In this document: positions 8,326-18,000 of the stretch, piece by piece
Numbering within the stretch: position 1 is the first letter of the stretch
How the letters are laid out: each line of letters starts with the position of its first letter
DNA from: Gemmatimonadota bacterium
GTDB taxonomy: Bacteria; Gemmatimonadota; Gemmatimonadetes; Gemmatimonadales; Gemmatimonadaceae
Length of the DNA stretch: 35,556 bases
NCBI GenBank assembly: GCA_003171215.1
Contig: PMYN01000062.1
Coordinates: 36,234-71,789 of the forward strand
Direction: 5' to 3'
Position numbers and translations under genes: made by a program
The notes under the pieces: generated by a model
Told to the model about the DNA's origin: nothing
What the model saw: the letters and a program-made list of their open reading frames with translations, nothing else
The model's database searches: none

Positions 8326-8754
8326 ATGCTACGGATGCGCGACATCGCTCGCAGTACGACAGCCGAGGCTCACGGCATGGCCGAGCGAGCCGTCGAGGCT
8401 TTTCGCGACTGGGGCCACCCTGACGGCCATACGTTCGCGGACTTCTACGAGGCCGAGATTAGTCGGTCGCGCGATGACCCGGCGGAGCTACGGCGGGCTG
8501 TCTTGTGCAGCGGAGTATCCGCGAGCAGCATGATCGCACGGTCGGTCGCTGGCGAGCCACCAGCGTCGCTGTTCGTACCACCCGTCACCTCGGACGGACT
8601 CGCGGTCGCTGCTGTTATCGAGGCGCACGTTCTTGGTAGCGCGGCGCCTGCGGCGCAGATCGAACAGGCGCTGCCGCTGTTGAGCGGGGGCTTAACGCTG
8701 ATCGCCATACGTCAACTGCCCGGGGCGGTGCCCCCGCCGTCGCTCGGTCTCTAG
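8326..8754 (+). CDS. Hypothetical protein
   Basis: A 142-residue plus-strand product with GC-rich third codon positions along its length and an AAGG ribosome-binding sequence about 8 bp before the ATG. Visible parts are an N-terminal basic helix (MLRMRDIARST), an acidic central region (HTFADFYEAEISRSRDDP) and a C-terminal half rich in Ala, Val and Leu with a possible amphipathic helix. No known motif or membrane segment stands out. It is divergent from the disrupted gene at 8302, with only 23 bp between the two starts, so any promoter overlaps the coding ends. I do not recognise the family. Confidence 0.5.
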   Translation: MLRMRDIARSTTAEAHGMAERAVEAFRDWGHPDGHTFADFYEAEISRSRDDPAELRRAVLCSGVSASSMIARSVAGEPPASLFVPPVTSDGLAVAAVIEAHVLGSAAPAAQIEQALPLLSGGLTLIAIRQLPGAVPPPSLGL

Positions 8755-8853
8755 CAGACGGTCGAGCGGTCGGTCGAGAACCGGACCATGGTCGATCGCC
8801 CGGGCATGCCATGGACTAGCTATTTGATCGTTAGCGGCGATTGCGAGCCACGA

Positions 8854-9168
8854 TTAAACCCGGTTCTGCAACGCCTGCAGCACCAGCGTCCGCAGATCTG
8901 GATCGTCTGTCCCCAGCAACGTCGCCAGCTCGTCGGGCCGCATCCGCCGCACCGCGGCCGTTACCGAGCGAACTCTGCGCGCGGCCTTTGCAGTGACTGC
9001 CCGCATCCGCCGCTTGTCGACGCGAATGCTTCGCCGGAGGTAGACGATCTGCCCCCGGTCGCCGTCGAAGTTGTTGGCCGCCACTCGGCCGCGGCGAACT
9101 ACGCCATTCTCGCGTCCTTGCTTGCGAGCGAACCAGCGCGACAGCGGCCGGTGATCTGCCCGGACCAC
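8854..9168 (-). CDS. Small basic hypothetical protein with shared C-terminal signature
   Basis: The 104-residue product is strongly basic in its first 70 residues (many Arg and Lys) and could bind nucleic acid. The last 25 residues, from RPDELATLLGTDDP to VLQALQNRV, match the pattern 'LaxLLxxdxPxxRxxxLxAL' also seen at the ends of the two next proteins upstream on this strand and of the protein at 30425-31138. Third codon positions are GC-rich, which supports coding. Function is unknown; the shared tail suggests a common partner or helical interaction module. Confidence 0.55.
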   Translation of the reverse strand: MVRADHRPLSRWFARKQGRENGVVRRGRVAANNFDGDRGQIVYLRRSIRVDKRRMRAVTAKAARRVRSVTAAVRRMRPDELATLLGTDDPDLRTLVLQALQNRV

Positions 9169-9314
9169 CAGCAGTGCGGCACGACTGCGGAACCGCCGGC
9201 CTGCTACAGGTGTCGCCCGCCCTCGACAGGCCTGGTTAGAAACGCTCGGGGCATCGGCGTCGCTCCGGCGTGATCACTGGATGCACCGACGCATCGCGCC
9301 ATACGCTTTCGCGG

Positions 9315-9824
9315 CTACCGTCCCCACGGCTGGAGGCAGGGAAGGTGTTCGACCGTCCGGTACCTCCCGACCCATTCCCCAGCCTTCCCGTCGCTGGTCC
9401 ACGCCGCAACGGTGAACGGTTGGTCAGCACTCGCGACCCAGCGGTCGGTGGACTGGCGGCCCAGGCAGAGGACGAACGGAGCGTCGCTGTGATCGTCGAA
9501 CATCACCTCCAGCGTATCGACGCCGTCGAGGCAACCACGCGTGATCACACACTCCGTGGCCGTCGCCATCTCATGCAGGGCACTCCGCTGCGTGTCAGGC
9601 ACGAGGATCCGAGCGACCGACGCATTCCACGACAAGAAGAACAACCCCTGCCGCGCCATCGCGGAATCGAAGTAGTTCGTCTCGCGAATGTCACCACCGC
9701 GGTTCGCGATGATGAGTGGCTCGTGCTGCTCGAATCGAACGCGTTTCGAGGAAAGGCCAACATACGCGCGATCGGACGCGCGATGGCGATTCGGCGTATG
9801 CTGATTCTTGAAGTGCTGGGACAT
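9315..9824 (-). CDS. Hypothetical protein, probably structured
   Basis: From the ATG at 9824 the product has 169 residues (the open frame goes up to 9911, but the added part looks non-coding). It has a mixed alpha/beta composition with sensible hydrophobic spacing: EQHEPLIIANRGGDI, then ARQGLFFLSWNASVARILVP, then a C-terminal part with FVLCLGRQSTDRW and EWVGRYRTVEHLPC. No Walker, nuclease or methylase motif is visible, and there is no membrane segment. It lies in a minus-strand group with the small genes upstream, separated by about 130 bp. I do not recognise the family. Confidence 0.55.
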   Translation of the reverse strand: MSQHFKNQHTPNRHRASDRAYVGLSSKRVRFEQHEPLIIANRGGDIRETNYFDSAMARQGLFFLSWNASVARILVPDTQRSALHEMATATECVITRGCLDGVDTLEVMFDDHSDAPFVLCLGRQSTDRWVASADQPFTVAAWTSDGKAGEWVGRYRTVEHLPCLQPWGR

Positions 9825-9956
9825 CGTGACATCCTGTGGGCTGAGGTAGTGAGAGGTAATGAGACCGGAGCGCTCGACGACAAGCCCGGCCACCGCTCGG
9901 AACCCCCACACGTACGGACGAACACCGCCATCGCATAGCGTCGCTCGTCCGGGCCA

Positions 9957-10211
9957 TCACTCCATCGCCAGTACGAGCAGCGCGGCCCGGCGCACGGCCG
10001 GGCGGGTGCATGTGAGCAAGCCGGCGAGCCTCTTGTACCTCCGCGCGGCGCGCAGGTCGGCTTTTGCGGCGTCGAGGGCGGCGTGGTGGGCGTCGTATGC
10101 GGACTTGCCAGACACGCCGGCTAAATGGGAGTCCCAGTTATGAGACCAGACGTGGGACCAGTCCACATCGAGCTTCTCGATCGCCCGTTCCACCGCGGGC
10201 TCCCGCGTCAT
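9957..10211 (-). CDS. Small helical protein, paralogue of the neighbouring gene
   Basis: The 84-residue product starts MTREPAVERAIEKL and ends RLAGLLTCTRPAVRRAALLVLAME. Both ends match the neighbouring protein encoded at 10255-10548 (ARDPAVDRVIQVL at its start, LADLLASDRPAVRAATVLAL near its end), so the two are tandem paralogues that differ in the middle. Predicted all-helical. The ATG at 10211 has an AGGGGG sequence just upstream; an ATG at 10235 lacks one. Function is unknown. Confidence 0.6.
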   Translation of the reverse strand: MTREPAVERAIEKLDVDWSHVWSHNWDSHLAGVSGKSAYDAHHAALDAAKADLRAARRYKRLAGLLTCTRPAVRRAALLVLAME

Positions 10212-10254
10212 GCGCCCCCTTCTGGAGGTGTCCATTGGCAGTGTGGGTGAGGGG

Positions 10255-10548
10255 TTACCGCTTGCGCCGTGAGGCGGGCGGTGTGGGTTTCAGCGCGAGC
10301 ACCGTGGCGGCGCGGACGGCTGGGCGGTCGGATGCGAGCAGATCCGCGAGCGTCGTAGCGTTTCGCGCGGCGGCGAGGTCCTCCCATGCGTCTGTCCAGT
10401 CGTCACGTGCGACCTTCCAGGCGGCATGGGCCGCGTCCATGTCGATCTGGTTGTCCCAGCCGACCAGCGCGTCTCGGGCGTCCCGCGCCGTGCGCTCCGC
10501 CCGCTCGAGCACCTGGATCACGCGGTCCACCGCGGGGTCGCGTGCCAT
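10255..10548 (-). CDS. Small helical protein (paralogue pair with the 9957-10211 gene)
   Basis: The 97-residue product is predicted to be almost entirely helical, with many Ala, Asp and Trp residues (WDNQIDMDAAHAAW, WTDAWEDLAAARNAT), and a basic tail (PPASRRKR). The C-terminal LADLLASDRPAVRAATVLAL is the clearest copy of the signature shared by several small proteins of this island. The ATG at 10548 shares its A with the stop of the upstream gene and has GGAGG at 7 bp, a strong coupled start. Function is unknown. Confidence 0.65.
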   Translation of the reverse strand: MARDPAVDRVIQVLERAERTARDARDALVGWDNQIDMDAAHAAWKVARDDWTDAWEDLAAARNATTLADLLASDRPAVRAATVLALKPTPPASRRKR

Positions 10549-11045
10549 CACGCCACCTCCGTGGGCCGCCGAGCATCTGCACCCTGACGAATGCCTTGAA
10601 CTTCGCGGCGGCGCGTCCGGACGGTTCCGTCGATGTCTCGCGCGACTGGCTGGTCATGCGGCGCGCCCGTGGCGGCGGCCCGGCCTTCCGCGTGCGCCCT
10701 GACCAAGGTCGCGTTATGTCGGAGCGCGGCCTCGCAACAGAAGCGCGTCTTGCCCTCCGTGAAGGCCAGGCCGCGGCGCTCCAGTTCCTGATACCGCGCG
10801 CGTAACGCGCGGGGCTTCAATCCACCGAAGACCGTCGCCTCTGATTCCGGGAGCATCGCAAAGCCGGAAACCGCTCGCATGATCCTGTCCGCGAACGCGA
10901 TGAGCGACGTAGCTTCGACGCCGTGCCCTTTGCGTTCCAGGGCCTTCGCGTCAAAGAGCTCCTCCATCACCACGGTGTTGAGCGCTGGCGGTAGTCCCGT
11001 CGGTTCGGCGTCGCTGGAAACGAGCTGCGGGGACGATGTTCGCAT
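10548..11045 (-). CDS. Hypothetical protein, first gene of the left minus-strand operon
   Basis: The 165-residue product has an N-terminal part with VMEELFDAKALERKGHG, then a helical stretch (SLIAFADRIMRAVSGF), then FGGLKPRALRARYQELERRG, which could be a winged-helix or other DNA-binding core, and a basic, probably disordered C-terminus. The stop is inside the ribosome-binding/start region of the next gene (TGATG), so they are coupled. There is no good ribosome-binding sequence at the ATG at 11045; a start at 10967 is also possible. I do not recognise the family. Confidence 0.55.
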   Translation of the reverse strand: MRTSSPQLVSSDAEPTGLPPALNTVVMEELFDAKALERKGHGVEATSLIAFADRIMRAVSGFAMLPESEATVFGGLKPRALRARYQELERRGLAFTEGKTRFCCEAALRHNATLVRAHAEGRAAATGAPHDQPVARDIDGTVRTRRREVQGIRQGADARRPTEVA

Positions 11046-11717
11046 GGTGACGTGGTCGCAGAGGTTCGGCGGAAATGGGCCGCCTTGCGAACAGAGTACT
11101 GGGGCTCAAGTGACCGTTACCAGCCTGCGATGTACGTCCCGAATTTTAAGGACAGATCATCGTCTTCAAACTACTCTAACGCGTTGAAATACATAGCGTT
11201 AGCATTATGGTGCCTCTCTTTAGCTATAAACGGGAGGTCCCGGAATGCCCATGGGTCCCGACTATGTGCCACCCAGCCGAGAGCGAAATCAGCACCACGG
11301 CGAGGGTCCGGCGATGGATGCAGTCCATGTCCATTCCAATGAAAGACGAACTATCGGTGCGTCCAGGCGACACGGAGGAACTCAAGGAGCCGAGCTTTCG
11401 CGCGCATCCGGCGTGCACGTCAGGTCGCTGCGGCGATGGTGCCCTACGCTTGTGTTCGCAGTCATCTCATTCACGCGTATGTCGCGCATGCGCCGCTCTG
11501 GCGAATGTCAGACGCGTGTGCCTTCTTCTAGGCTTCTTCACGACAGCCACTTTCGCTATCGTGGGCCGCGGCGACGTCGATGTGTCGTAAAGGGGCTATT
11601 TCAAGACCCTTGTCGCGGCTCCCCAGTGCGTAGCAACGCTGGACGGTCCTGATCTACCTCGAACCACTGGGGAACGGGCCTCGGCGTTCATCATATCGTT
11701 GTTCGGAGGACTGCCCG
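11046..11717. promoter_or_regulatory. 672-bp intergenic region between divergent units (upstream of DISARM)
   Basis: No open frame here has convincing coding character. The region separates the leftward small-gene operon from the rightward DISARM operon and must hold both promoters. Visible elements are an AT-rich patch at 11140-11240, a 7-bp inverted repeat CTAACGC/GCGTTAG at 11176-11182 and 11196-11202, and a 9-bp perfect inverted repeat TCCCCAGTG/CACTGGGGA at 11620-11628 and 11665-11673. The last lies 45-98 bp before the drmD start and is a candidate operator or leader structure. Confidence 0.5.
11143..11169 (-). promoter_or_regulatory. Possible sigma70-type promoter for the left minus-strand operon
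   Basis: On the minus strand TTGAAG (11169-11164) and TAAAAT (11148-11143) are separated by 15 bp, one to two bases short of the usual spacing, about 100 bp before the ATG at 11045. It lies in the most AT-rich part of this intergenic region. Tentative. Confidence 0.3.
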
Positions 11718-11720
11718 TTG
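11705..11720 (+). promoter_or_regulatory. Strong ribosome-binding site deciding a TTG start for drmD
   Basis: GGAGGA at 11705-11710 lies 7 bp before TTG at 11718. No ATG or GTG nearby in this frame has comparable spacing, so TTG is the likely start codon. Confidence 0.7.
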
Positions 11721-14700
11721 ACCGGTGTACCCGCCATTCGAGATCTTCCCGAACGCCTGCCAAACGTTGGCGAACTCGTGCAAGTGCGTTCGCGCCGCTG
11801 GCTCGTCGAGGAAGTCGTCGCTGCACCGGTCGCCGGCCAGTCCTCACTCGTTCGTCTTGCCTGCGCGGACGATGACGCCCAGGGCCAGTCCCTCGACGTC
11901 TACTGGGACTATGAGCTCGACCGGCAGATCCTCGAAGAAGAGGGCTGGAACGATCTGGCTACGAAAGGCTTCGATGCGCCGCGCCAGTTCGCCGCGTTCC
12001 TGCACACGCTGCGGTGGAACTGCGTCACGGCCACTGACCCGGATCTCTTTCAGGCCCCGTTCCGTGCCGGCATCAAGATAGAGGCGTACCAGATGGAACC
12101 GCTGCGCAAAGCGCTGCGGCTGCCGAGGGTCAACCTGTTCATCGCCGACGACACGGGCCTCGGCAAGACGATTGAGGCCGGCCTGATCGCCCGTGAGTTG
12201 CTTCTCCGCCGGAAGGCGAAGGCCATCGTGGTGGCTGCGCCGCCCTCGGTGCTCGAGCAGTGGAAGGCCGAGCTCGAGGAGCGGTTCGGCCTCATGTTCG
12301 AGGTGCTCGACCGCGAATACCTGACCCGGATGCGTCGTGAGCGTGGCTTCGGGGTTAACCCGTGGCGCACCCATAGCCGCTTTCTCGTATCGCACAATCT
12401 GCTGATTGACCCGACGTACGCGGACCCCATGCGCGAATGGCTGGGGCCACTCCTGCCAGGCAGCCTACTCATCCTCGATGAGGCGCACCATGCGGCGCCT
12501 TCCAGCGGGGGACGCTACGGCATCGAAACGAAGTTCACGAGAGCCGTGCGCGACCTATCGGGCCGATTTGAGCATCGCCTCTTTCTCTCGGCCACTCCAC
12601 ACAACGGCCACTCGAACAGCTTCTCGACGTTGTTGGAATTGCTAGACCCGTATCGATTCACTCGCGGCGTCGAAGTACGCGGCAAGAAGTCGTTAGAAGA
12701 TGTAATGGTTCGGCGCCTCAAGGAGGACATCCGGGAAATCCAAGGCGGTTTCCCAAGACGTCTCGTCGAACGGATAACCCTCGACGGCCTCCCTGCGGAC
12801 GCTCCTGAACTCGTCCTCTCTCGTTTGCTTGACGAGTACCGGACCGCCCGCGATGAACGTCTGGCCAGTACCACGCGCCGGGCGCGGGCCGCGGCAGGTC
12901 TCTTGGTCGTCGGGCTGCAGCAGCGTCTGCTTTCCTCCACCGAGGCGTTCGCCAGATCACTCAAGGTTCACCGGGCCACAGTGGAACGGCAGTGGGCGAA
13001 AGGTCTAGCGGCGCCCGCTGACCGTGCAAAGACCGATGATGCCGAGAACGGCCTGTTTACCATCGCGCCCGACGCCGACGACGAGCGGAGCGAATGGACT
13101 TCGGACGAACTGGAGGCCGACGAGAAGGCGCAAATCGAAGCTGCAACGGCCGCGTCGGAGTCTGGCTCGACAAGAGACGCGGCGGCCGAAGCACTATGGC
13201 GCCGCGAGCAGGCGCTCCTTGATCAGATGCAGGAGGTCGCCGAACAGTCTCGCCACCTCCCCGATGCAAAGATGCGCCGACTGGTGGACTGGGTCCGTGC
13301 GAACCTGTGCCCAGACCTGCCGTCATTCGGCAAACGCACGCACGGCACGCCCCCGATCTGGAACAACCGTCGCGTCCTGATCTTCACCGAAAATCGAGAA
13401 GGAACCAAACGCTACCTGAAGGACCTGCTCGAGCAGGCCATTGAGGGAACCGACCGCGCCGACGAACGCATCGAGGTCATTGACGGTCTCACAAACGGGG
13501 CTCGGCGCAAAGAGATTCAGCGCCGTTTCAACACCGACCCGTCGAGAGACCCGCTGCGCATCCTGCTGGCCACCGATGCGGCGCGCGAGGGCCTGAACTT
13601 CCAGGCGCACTGCACAGACCTGTTCCACTTTGACCTGCCGTGGAATCCTGGACGCATCGAGCAGCGCAACGGGCGTATCGACCGGAAGCTTCAGCCTGCC
13701 GACGAGGTACGTTGCCACTATTTCGTTCTGCCCCAGCGCGTGGAGGACCGTGTGTTGGGCGTGCTGGTCAAGAAGACCGAGACGATCAAGCGCGAACTTG
13801 GCAGCCTTTCGAAAGTGATCGACGACGACATCGAACGGCGGCTGGGGCAGGGCATTCGACACCGTGATGCCGACGCTCTCGCACGAGAAATCGAGCAGGC
13901 CGATCTCGACGCGGAGCGAAAGCGCGTCACCGCGGAGGAGCTCGACTCGTCCCGCGACCGCAAGGAAGATCTGAAGGCGCAAATCGAACGTTGTCGGACC
14001 CTGCTCGAGCAGTCACGCACTTGGGCCGCCTTCGAGGCTGCACCGTTTCGTGATGCGCTCTCGTGCTCACTCGAACTGCTCGGTGCCGATGCGTTATTGG
14101 AATCGAAGGACGAGGAGGGTCGTCGCGTGTGGACCTTTCCGTCGCTCGATCGGCGTGCGGCGGCCGACGCGAGTTGGGCCACCACGCTGGACACGCTCCG
14201 CGCCCCGCGCAAGCAGGACCAGAAGCTGGCCGACTGGCGACGCGAGGCGCCCATCAGACCCGTCGTCTTTGAAGATGCGGGCGTTCTCACCGACGAGACC
14301 GTACACCTGCACCTCGACCAGCGCGTCGCCCAGCGCCTGCTGGCCCGTTTTCGCTCGCAGGGCTTCATCCACCATGACCTGTCGCGTGCGTGTCTTGCCC
14401 AGGCCGCTGACTCAATACCTCGCGTGATCCTGCTCGGGCGCTTGTCGCTCTATGGCCAGGGCGCGGAGCGCCTCCATGAGGAGCTGGTGCCTCTCGCCGC
14501 TCGTTGGGTAGAACCGTCCCAACGGAAGGGGCCGCTTACGGCCTATGGGCGGGAGACGGAACTGAAGACGCTCGATCTTCTGGAACGCTCGCTGGGTGAC
14601 GGCAGCCGCCGGATGCCTGGCGAGGCGATTCAGCGCAAGTTGTTGCCCTCCGCGGCCCGCGATATCGAGGAGCTCTTGCCACAGCTCGAGCCACGCGCCG

Positions 14701-15026
14701 AAGAGCTGGCCGCCCTCGCGATAGCCAGACTCAAGAAGCGCGGCGAGACCGAGGAGAAGGACCTGCGCGAGACGCTGGAGCGGCAACGTACGCGCGTTGG
14801 CGAGAAGCTCGCGAAGAACGAGAAGGACTATCTGCAGCTTACCCTCGGATTTGACCAGGAAGAGAAGCGCCAGGTCGAGTCAGACATGCGCTCATGGCGC
14901 ACGCGACTCGAACAGTTCGACCGCGATCTTGTGCACGAGCCTCGTCGGATACGCGAGTTCTACGAGGTGCGTGCGCAGCGCATCGAGCCCGTGGGACTCG
15001 TCTATCTCTGGCCGGAGACGAACTAA
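11718..15026 (+). CDS. drmD: DISARM class 1 SNF2-type helicase DrmD
   Basis: DrmD is the SNF2/RapA-like ATPase that defines class 1 DISARM, a phage-defence system that restricts incoming DNA. The 1102-residue product has a helicase N-lobe with Walker A ADDTGLGKT at residues 143-151, the DEAH box at 254-257 and the SATPHNGH motif at 291-298. The C-lobe starts near residue 550 (RVLIFTENREG) and includes ATDAAREGLNFQ and the RIEQRNGRIDR motif VI near 645-655. Long charged helical segments fill the rest, as usual for the family. The start is TTG, supported by a strong ribosome-binding site. The stop overlaps the next ATG by one base, which ties it to drmMI. All key motifs are intact. Confidence 0.93.
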   Translation: MTGVPAIRDLPERLPNVGELVQVRSRRWLVEEVVAAPVAGQSSLVRLACADDDAQGQSLDVYWDYELDRQILEEEGWNDLATKGFDAPRQFAAFLHTLRWNCVTATDPDLFQAPFRAGIKIEAYQMEPLRKALRLPRVNLFIADDTGLGKTIEAGLIARELLLRRKAKAIVVAAPPSVLEQWKAELEERFGLMFEVLDREYLTRMRRERGFGVNPWRTHSRFLVSHNLLIDPTYADPMREWLGPLLPGSLLILDEAHHAAPSSGGRYGIETKFTRAVRDLSGRFEHRLFLSATPHNGHSNSFSTLLELLDPYRFTRGVEVRGKKSLEDVMVRRLKEDIREIQGGFPRRLVERITLDGLPADAPELVLSRLLDEYRTARDERLASTTRRARAAAGLLVVGLQQRLLSSTEAFARSLKVHRATVERQWAKGLAAPADRAKTDDAENGLFTIAPDADDERSEWTSDELEADEKAQIEAATAASESGSTRDAAAEALWRREQALLDQMQEVAEQSRHLPDAKMRRLVDWVRANLCPDLPSFGKRTHGTPPIWNNRRVLIFTENREGTKRYLKDLLEQAIEGTDRADERIEVIDGLTNGARRKEIQRRFNTDPSRDPLRILLATDAAREGLNFQAHCTDLFHFDLPWNPGRIEQRNGRIDRKLQPADEVRCHYFVLPQRVEDRVLGVLVKKTETIKRELGSLSKVIDDDIERRLGQGIRHRDADALAREIEQADLDAERKRVTAEELDSSRDRKEDLKAQIERCRTLLEQSRTWAAFEAAPFRDALSCSLELLGADALLESKDEEGRRVWTFPSLDRRAAADASWATTLDTLRAPRKQDQKLADWRREAPIRPVVFEDAGVLTDETVHLHLDQRVAQRLLARFRSQGFIHHDLSRACLAQAADSIPRVILLGRLSLYGQGAERLHEELVPLAARWVEPSQRKGPLTAYGRETELKTLDLLERSLGDGSRRMPGEAIQRKLLPSAARDIEELLPQLEPRAEELAALAIARLKKRGETEEKDLRETLERQRTRVGEKLAKNEKDYLQLTLGFDQEEKRQVESDMRSWRTRLEQFDRDLVHEPRRIREFYEVRAQRIEPVGLVYLWPETN

Positions 15027-18000
15027 TGGCGGGCGCCAAACTCGACCCGGAAGTCCTGGCGCACCTTGAGTGGCTCGGTTTTGTGCGTCCGACCGGCCTG
15101 GTGGTCTCGGCCCCAGCCTTGGTGCGTGCAGGGGCGATCCTCGATCGACGCGACACCGAAGGCCAGCGGTTGCTGCGGGCTTGCATTGAGGAAAGCGTAT
15201 TCGACGTTGATGAAGATCCGGTGCCGTACTTACCGGATTTTCGTTCGTTTGCGCGGTCCGTTTTGGGTTGGAGTTTTTCGCCCAAGGGCTACGCGGGCAC
15301 CGAGGAGTGCTCGATCCCGCCAGAGTTGGAGATCCCGCTCCCCGAGTACAGCGACTCGCTACGCCCGACCTTTGCGGTCCGGGAGCTAGACCCAAAGGAA
15401 GGGGCATCGTCGTGGCAGCTCGTCGTTCAAGTGCTCGACGTCGGCCAGGACTTTGAGCGAATCGCTCGCGGCCATGGGCAACTCGAGGCTTCCGCGCACG
15501 GTCGGATGGAGCGTCTGCTCCGACAGACTGGCGTCCCTGCCGGGCTGCTGTTCAACGGCCGTGGTCTGCGCCTCATCTCCGCGCCGCGAGGAGAGAGCTC
15601 GGGTTGGATCGACTTCTCCGTCGCCGACATGGTGCAGGTCCCGGGCCGGCCGATCTCGACGGCCCTCCGACTTCTCCTCAACGAGAATCGCCTGCTCAGC
15701 CTGCCACGCGCGCAGCGCCTCGCTGCATTGCTCGACGATAGCCGGAAGTTCCAGAACGAGGTGAGCGAACGGCTGGCCGAACAGGTGCTCCATTCACTGT
15801 ATGAGCTGCTGCGCGGATTTCAGGCAGCGCACAACTCGTCAAGGGGCGAACTGCTTCGCGAACCGCTCGCGGAGCACCCCGACGAGGTCTACCGCGCCTT
15901 GCTCACGGTGGTTCTGCGGCTCGTCTTTGTTCTGTTTGCGGAAGAACGGGACATGTTCTCGAACGATGGGACGTTTGAACGCTTCTACTCGCTGGCGGGC
16001 CTCTTCGACCGTCTGCGCGAGGACGCCGCGCTTTTCCCGGACACGATGGACCAGCGCTATGGGGCGTGGGCACAGCTCCTCGTCCTCTTTCGAATGATCC
16101 ACGACGGCGCTGATTCGGGTGCCATGCGGCTGCCCAAGCGCCACGGCGTCCTCTTCGACCCTGATCGCTTCAAGTTCCTCGAGGGGCGAGCGGCATCGGG
16201 CGCCCGACAGCTGCATGAGCGCATCGAGCCGCCGCTCGTGCCCGACGGCACCATCTATCGTGCCCTCGAGAAGCTCCTCATCCTTGACGGCGAGCGCATC
16301 TCGTACCGCGCGCTCGACGTAGAGCAGATCGGCTCGGTCTACGAGACGATGATGGGGTTCCGCCTCGAGACGGCGACCGGCCGCTCGGTGGCGATCAAGG
16401 CCCAGAAGGCGCGTGGCGCGCCCACCGCGGTTGACCTCGAGGCGCTGCTGCGCGAGCCCGCGAATAAGCGCGAGAAGTGGCTCCAGGACTGCGCCGGCCG
16501 CAAGATAAGTGACAAGGTCGCGAAGGCCACGGTCGGAGCCGCAATGCTCGAGGACCTGCACGCGGCACTTCTGCCGGTGATCGATCCCGCTGCCACGCCC
16601 GACCTTGTGCCAAAGGGCGCAATGGTGCTGCAGCCGAGCGAGGAGCGCCGCCGCTCTGGCTCGCACTACACACCCCGCGCGCTCACCGAGCCGATCGTGC
16701 GCACGACGCTCGAGCCGATCCTCAAGCGACTGCGCGGAGCCGACGGCCGTCCGCCCCGGCCTGCGCAGATCCTCGACCTGAAGGTCTGCGACCCGGCGAT
16801 GGGCTCGGGCGCGTTCCTCGTCGAGGCCTGCCGGCAGCTCGGCGATGCGCTGGTCGAGGCCTGGCACGCTCACGGCGAGGTGCCCGCGATCCCGCCGGAC
16901 GAGGACGAGGTGATTTTCGCGCGCCGGCTGATCGCACAGCGTTGCCTCTACGGCGTGGACCGAAACCCTGTGGCTGTGGACCTCGCCAAGGTCTCACTCT
17001 GGCTCGTGACGCTGGCCAAGGACCATGCGCTCACCTTTGTGGACCATGCGCTGCGGCACGGGGACTCGCTGGTCGGGCTCTCGCGCAAGCAGATCGAGGC
17101 CTTCCACTGGGATACGACTATCACGTGGGACAGCCCGTTTCGAACGCTAATGCGTGATCAGTTACGCACCGTCGCGGGTCTACGCCAGCGGATTCGCGAG
17201 GCTGGCGAGGCCGTCTCGGATTGGGAGCGGCGCGACTTGTGGGACGAAGCGCAGTGCGAGTTGAGCAAGGTGCGACTCTTCGGGGATCTCGTGCTAGCGG
17301 CGTACTTCGAGGGGGAGAAACCGAAGGACCGGGAGCGGAAGCGGAGCGAATACGTGAGCGCAGTTGTCAGCGGAGAGGCTGAGCGCTATCGCGGCTGGCT
17401 TGAGGAGCGACGGCACGCCGACCCGCCCCTCGCGCCGTTTCATTGGGAGATCGAGTTTCCCGAAGTGTTCGAGCGGGAGAACCCAGGCTTCGACGCGATC
17501 GTGGGAAACCCGCCGTTCGCCGGCAAGAACGCGGTTGTCGCCGGGAACGTCGCGCACTACCCGGAATTCCTACAAGACCTGCACGCCGAGAGCCACGGCA
17601 ACGCCGACCTCGTTGCGCACTTCTTTCGGCTCGCCTTCGACCGACTTCGTAAAGACGGCGCCTTTGGCCTCATCGCAACGAACACCATCGGTCAGGGCGA
17701 CACCCGCTCGACCGGACTGCGCTGGATCTGCCAGCACGGCGGCGAGATCTTCGCCGCCACCAAACGCGTCAAGTGGCCGGGGCTGGCCGCAGTGGTAGTG
17801 AGTGTGGTCCACGTGAGCAAGGGTTCAGTTCGTGGACTTAGGCGGCTCGACAATCGGGAGGTCGCAACGATCACTGCGTTCCTCTTCCATCGTGGCAGCC
17901 ACGAGGACCCTGTCCGGCTCGCGAGCAACGCGGGAAAGAGCTTCGTCGGGAGCTATGTCCTCGGTATGGGCTTCACGTTCGATGACTCAGACACGAAGGG

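Noticed and set aside
11052-11590. Short plus-strand frames in the region before DISARM
   Set aside because: Low or mixed third-position GC, no ribosome-binding sequence, and no sensible composition; treated as regulatory DNA.
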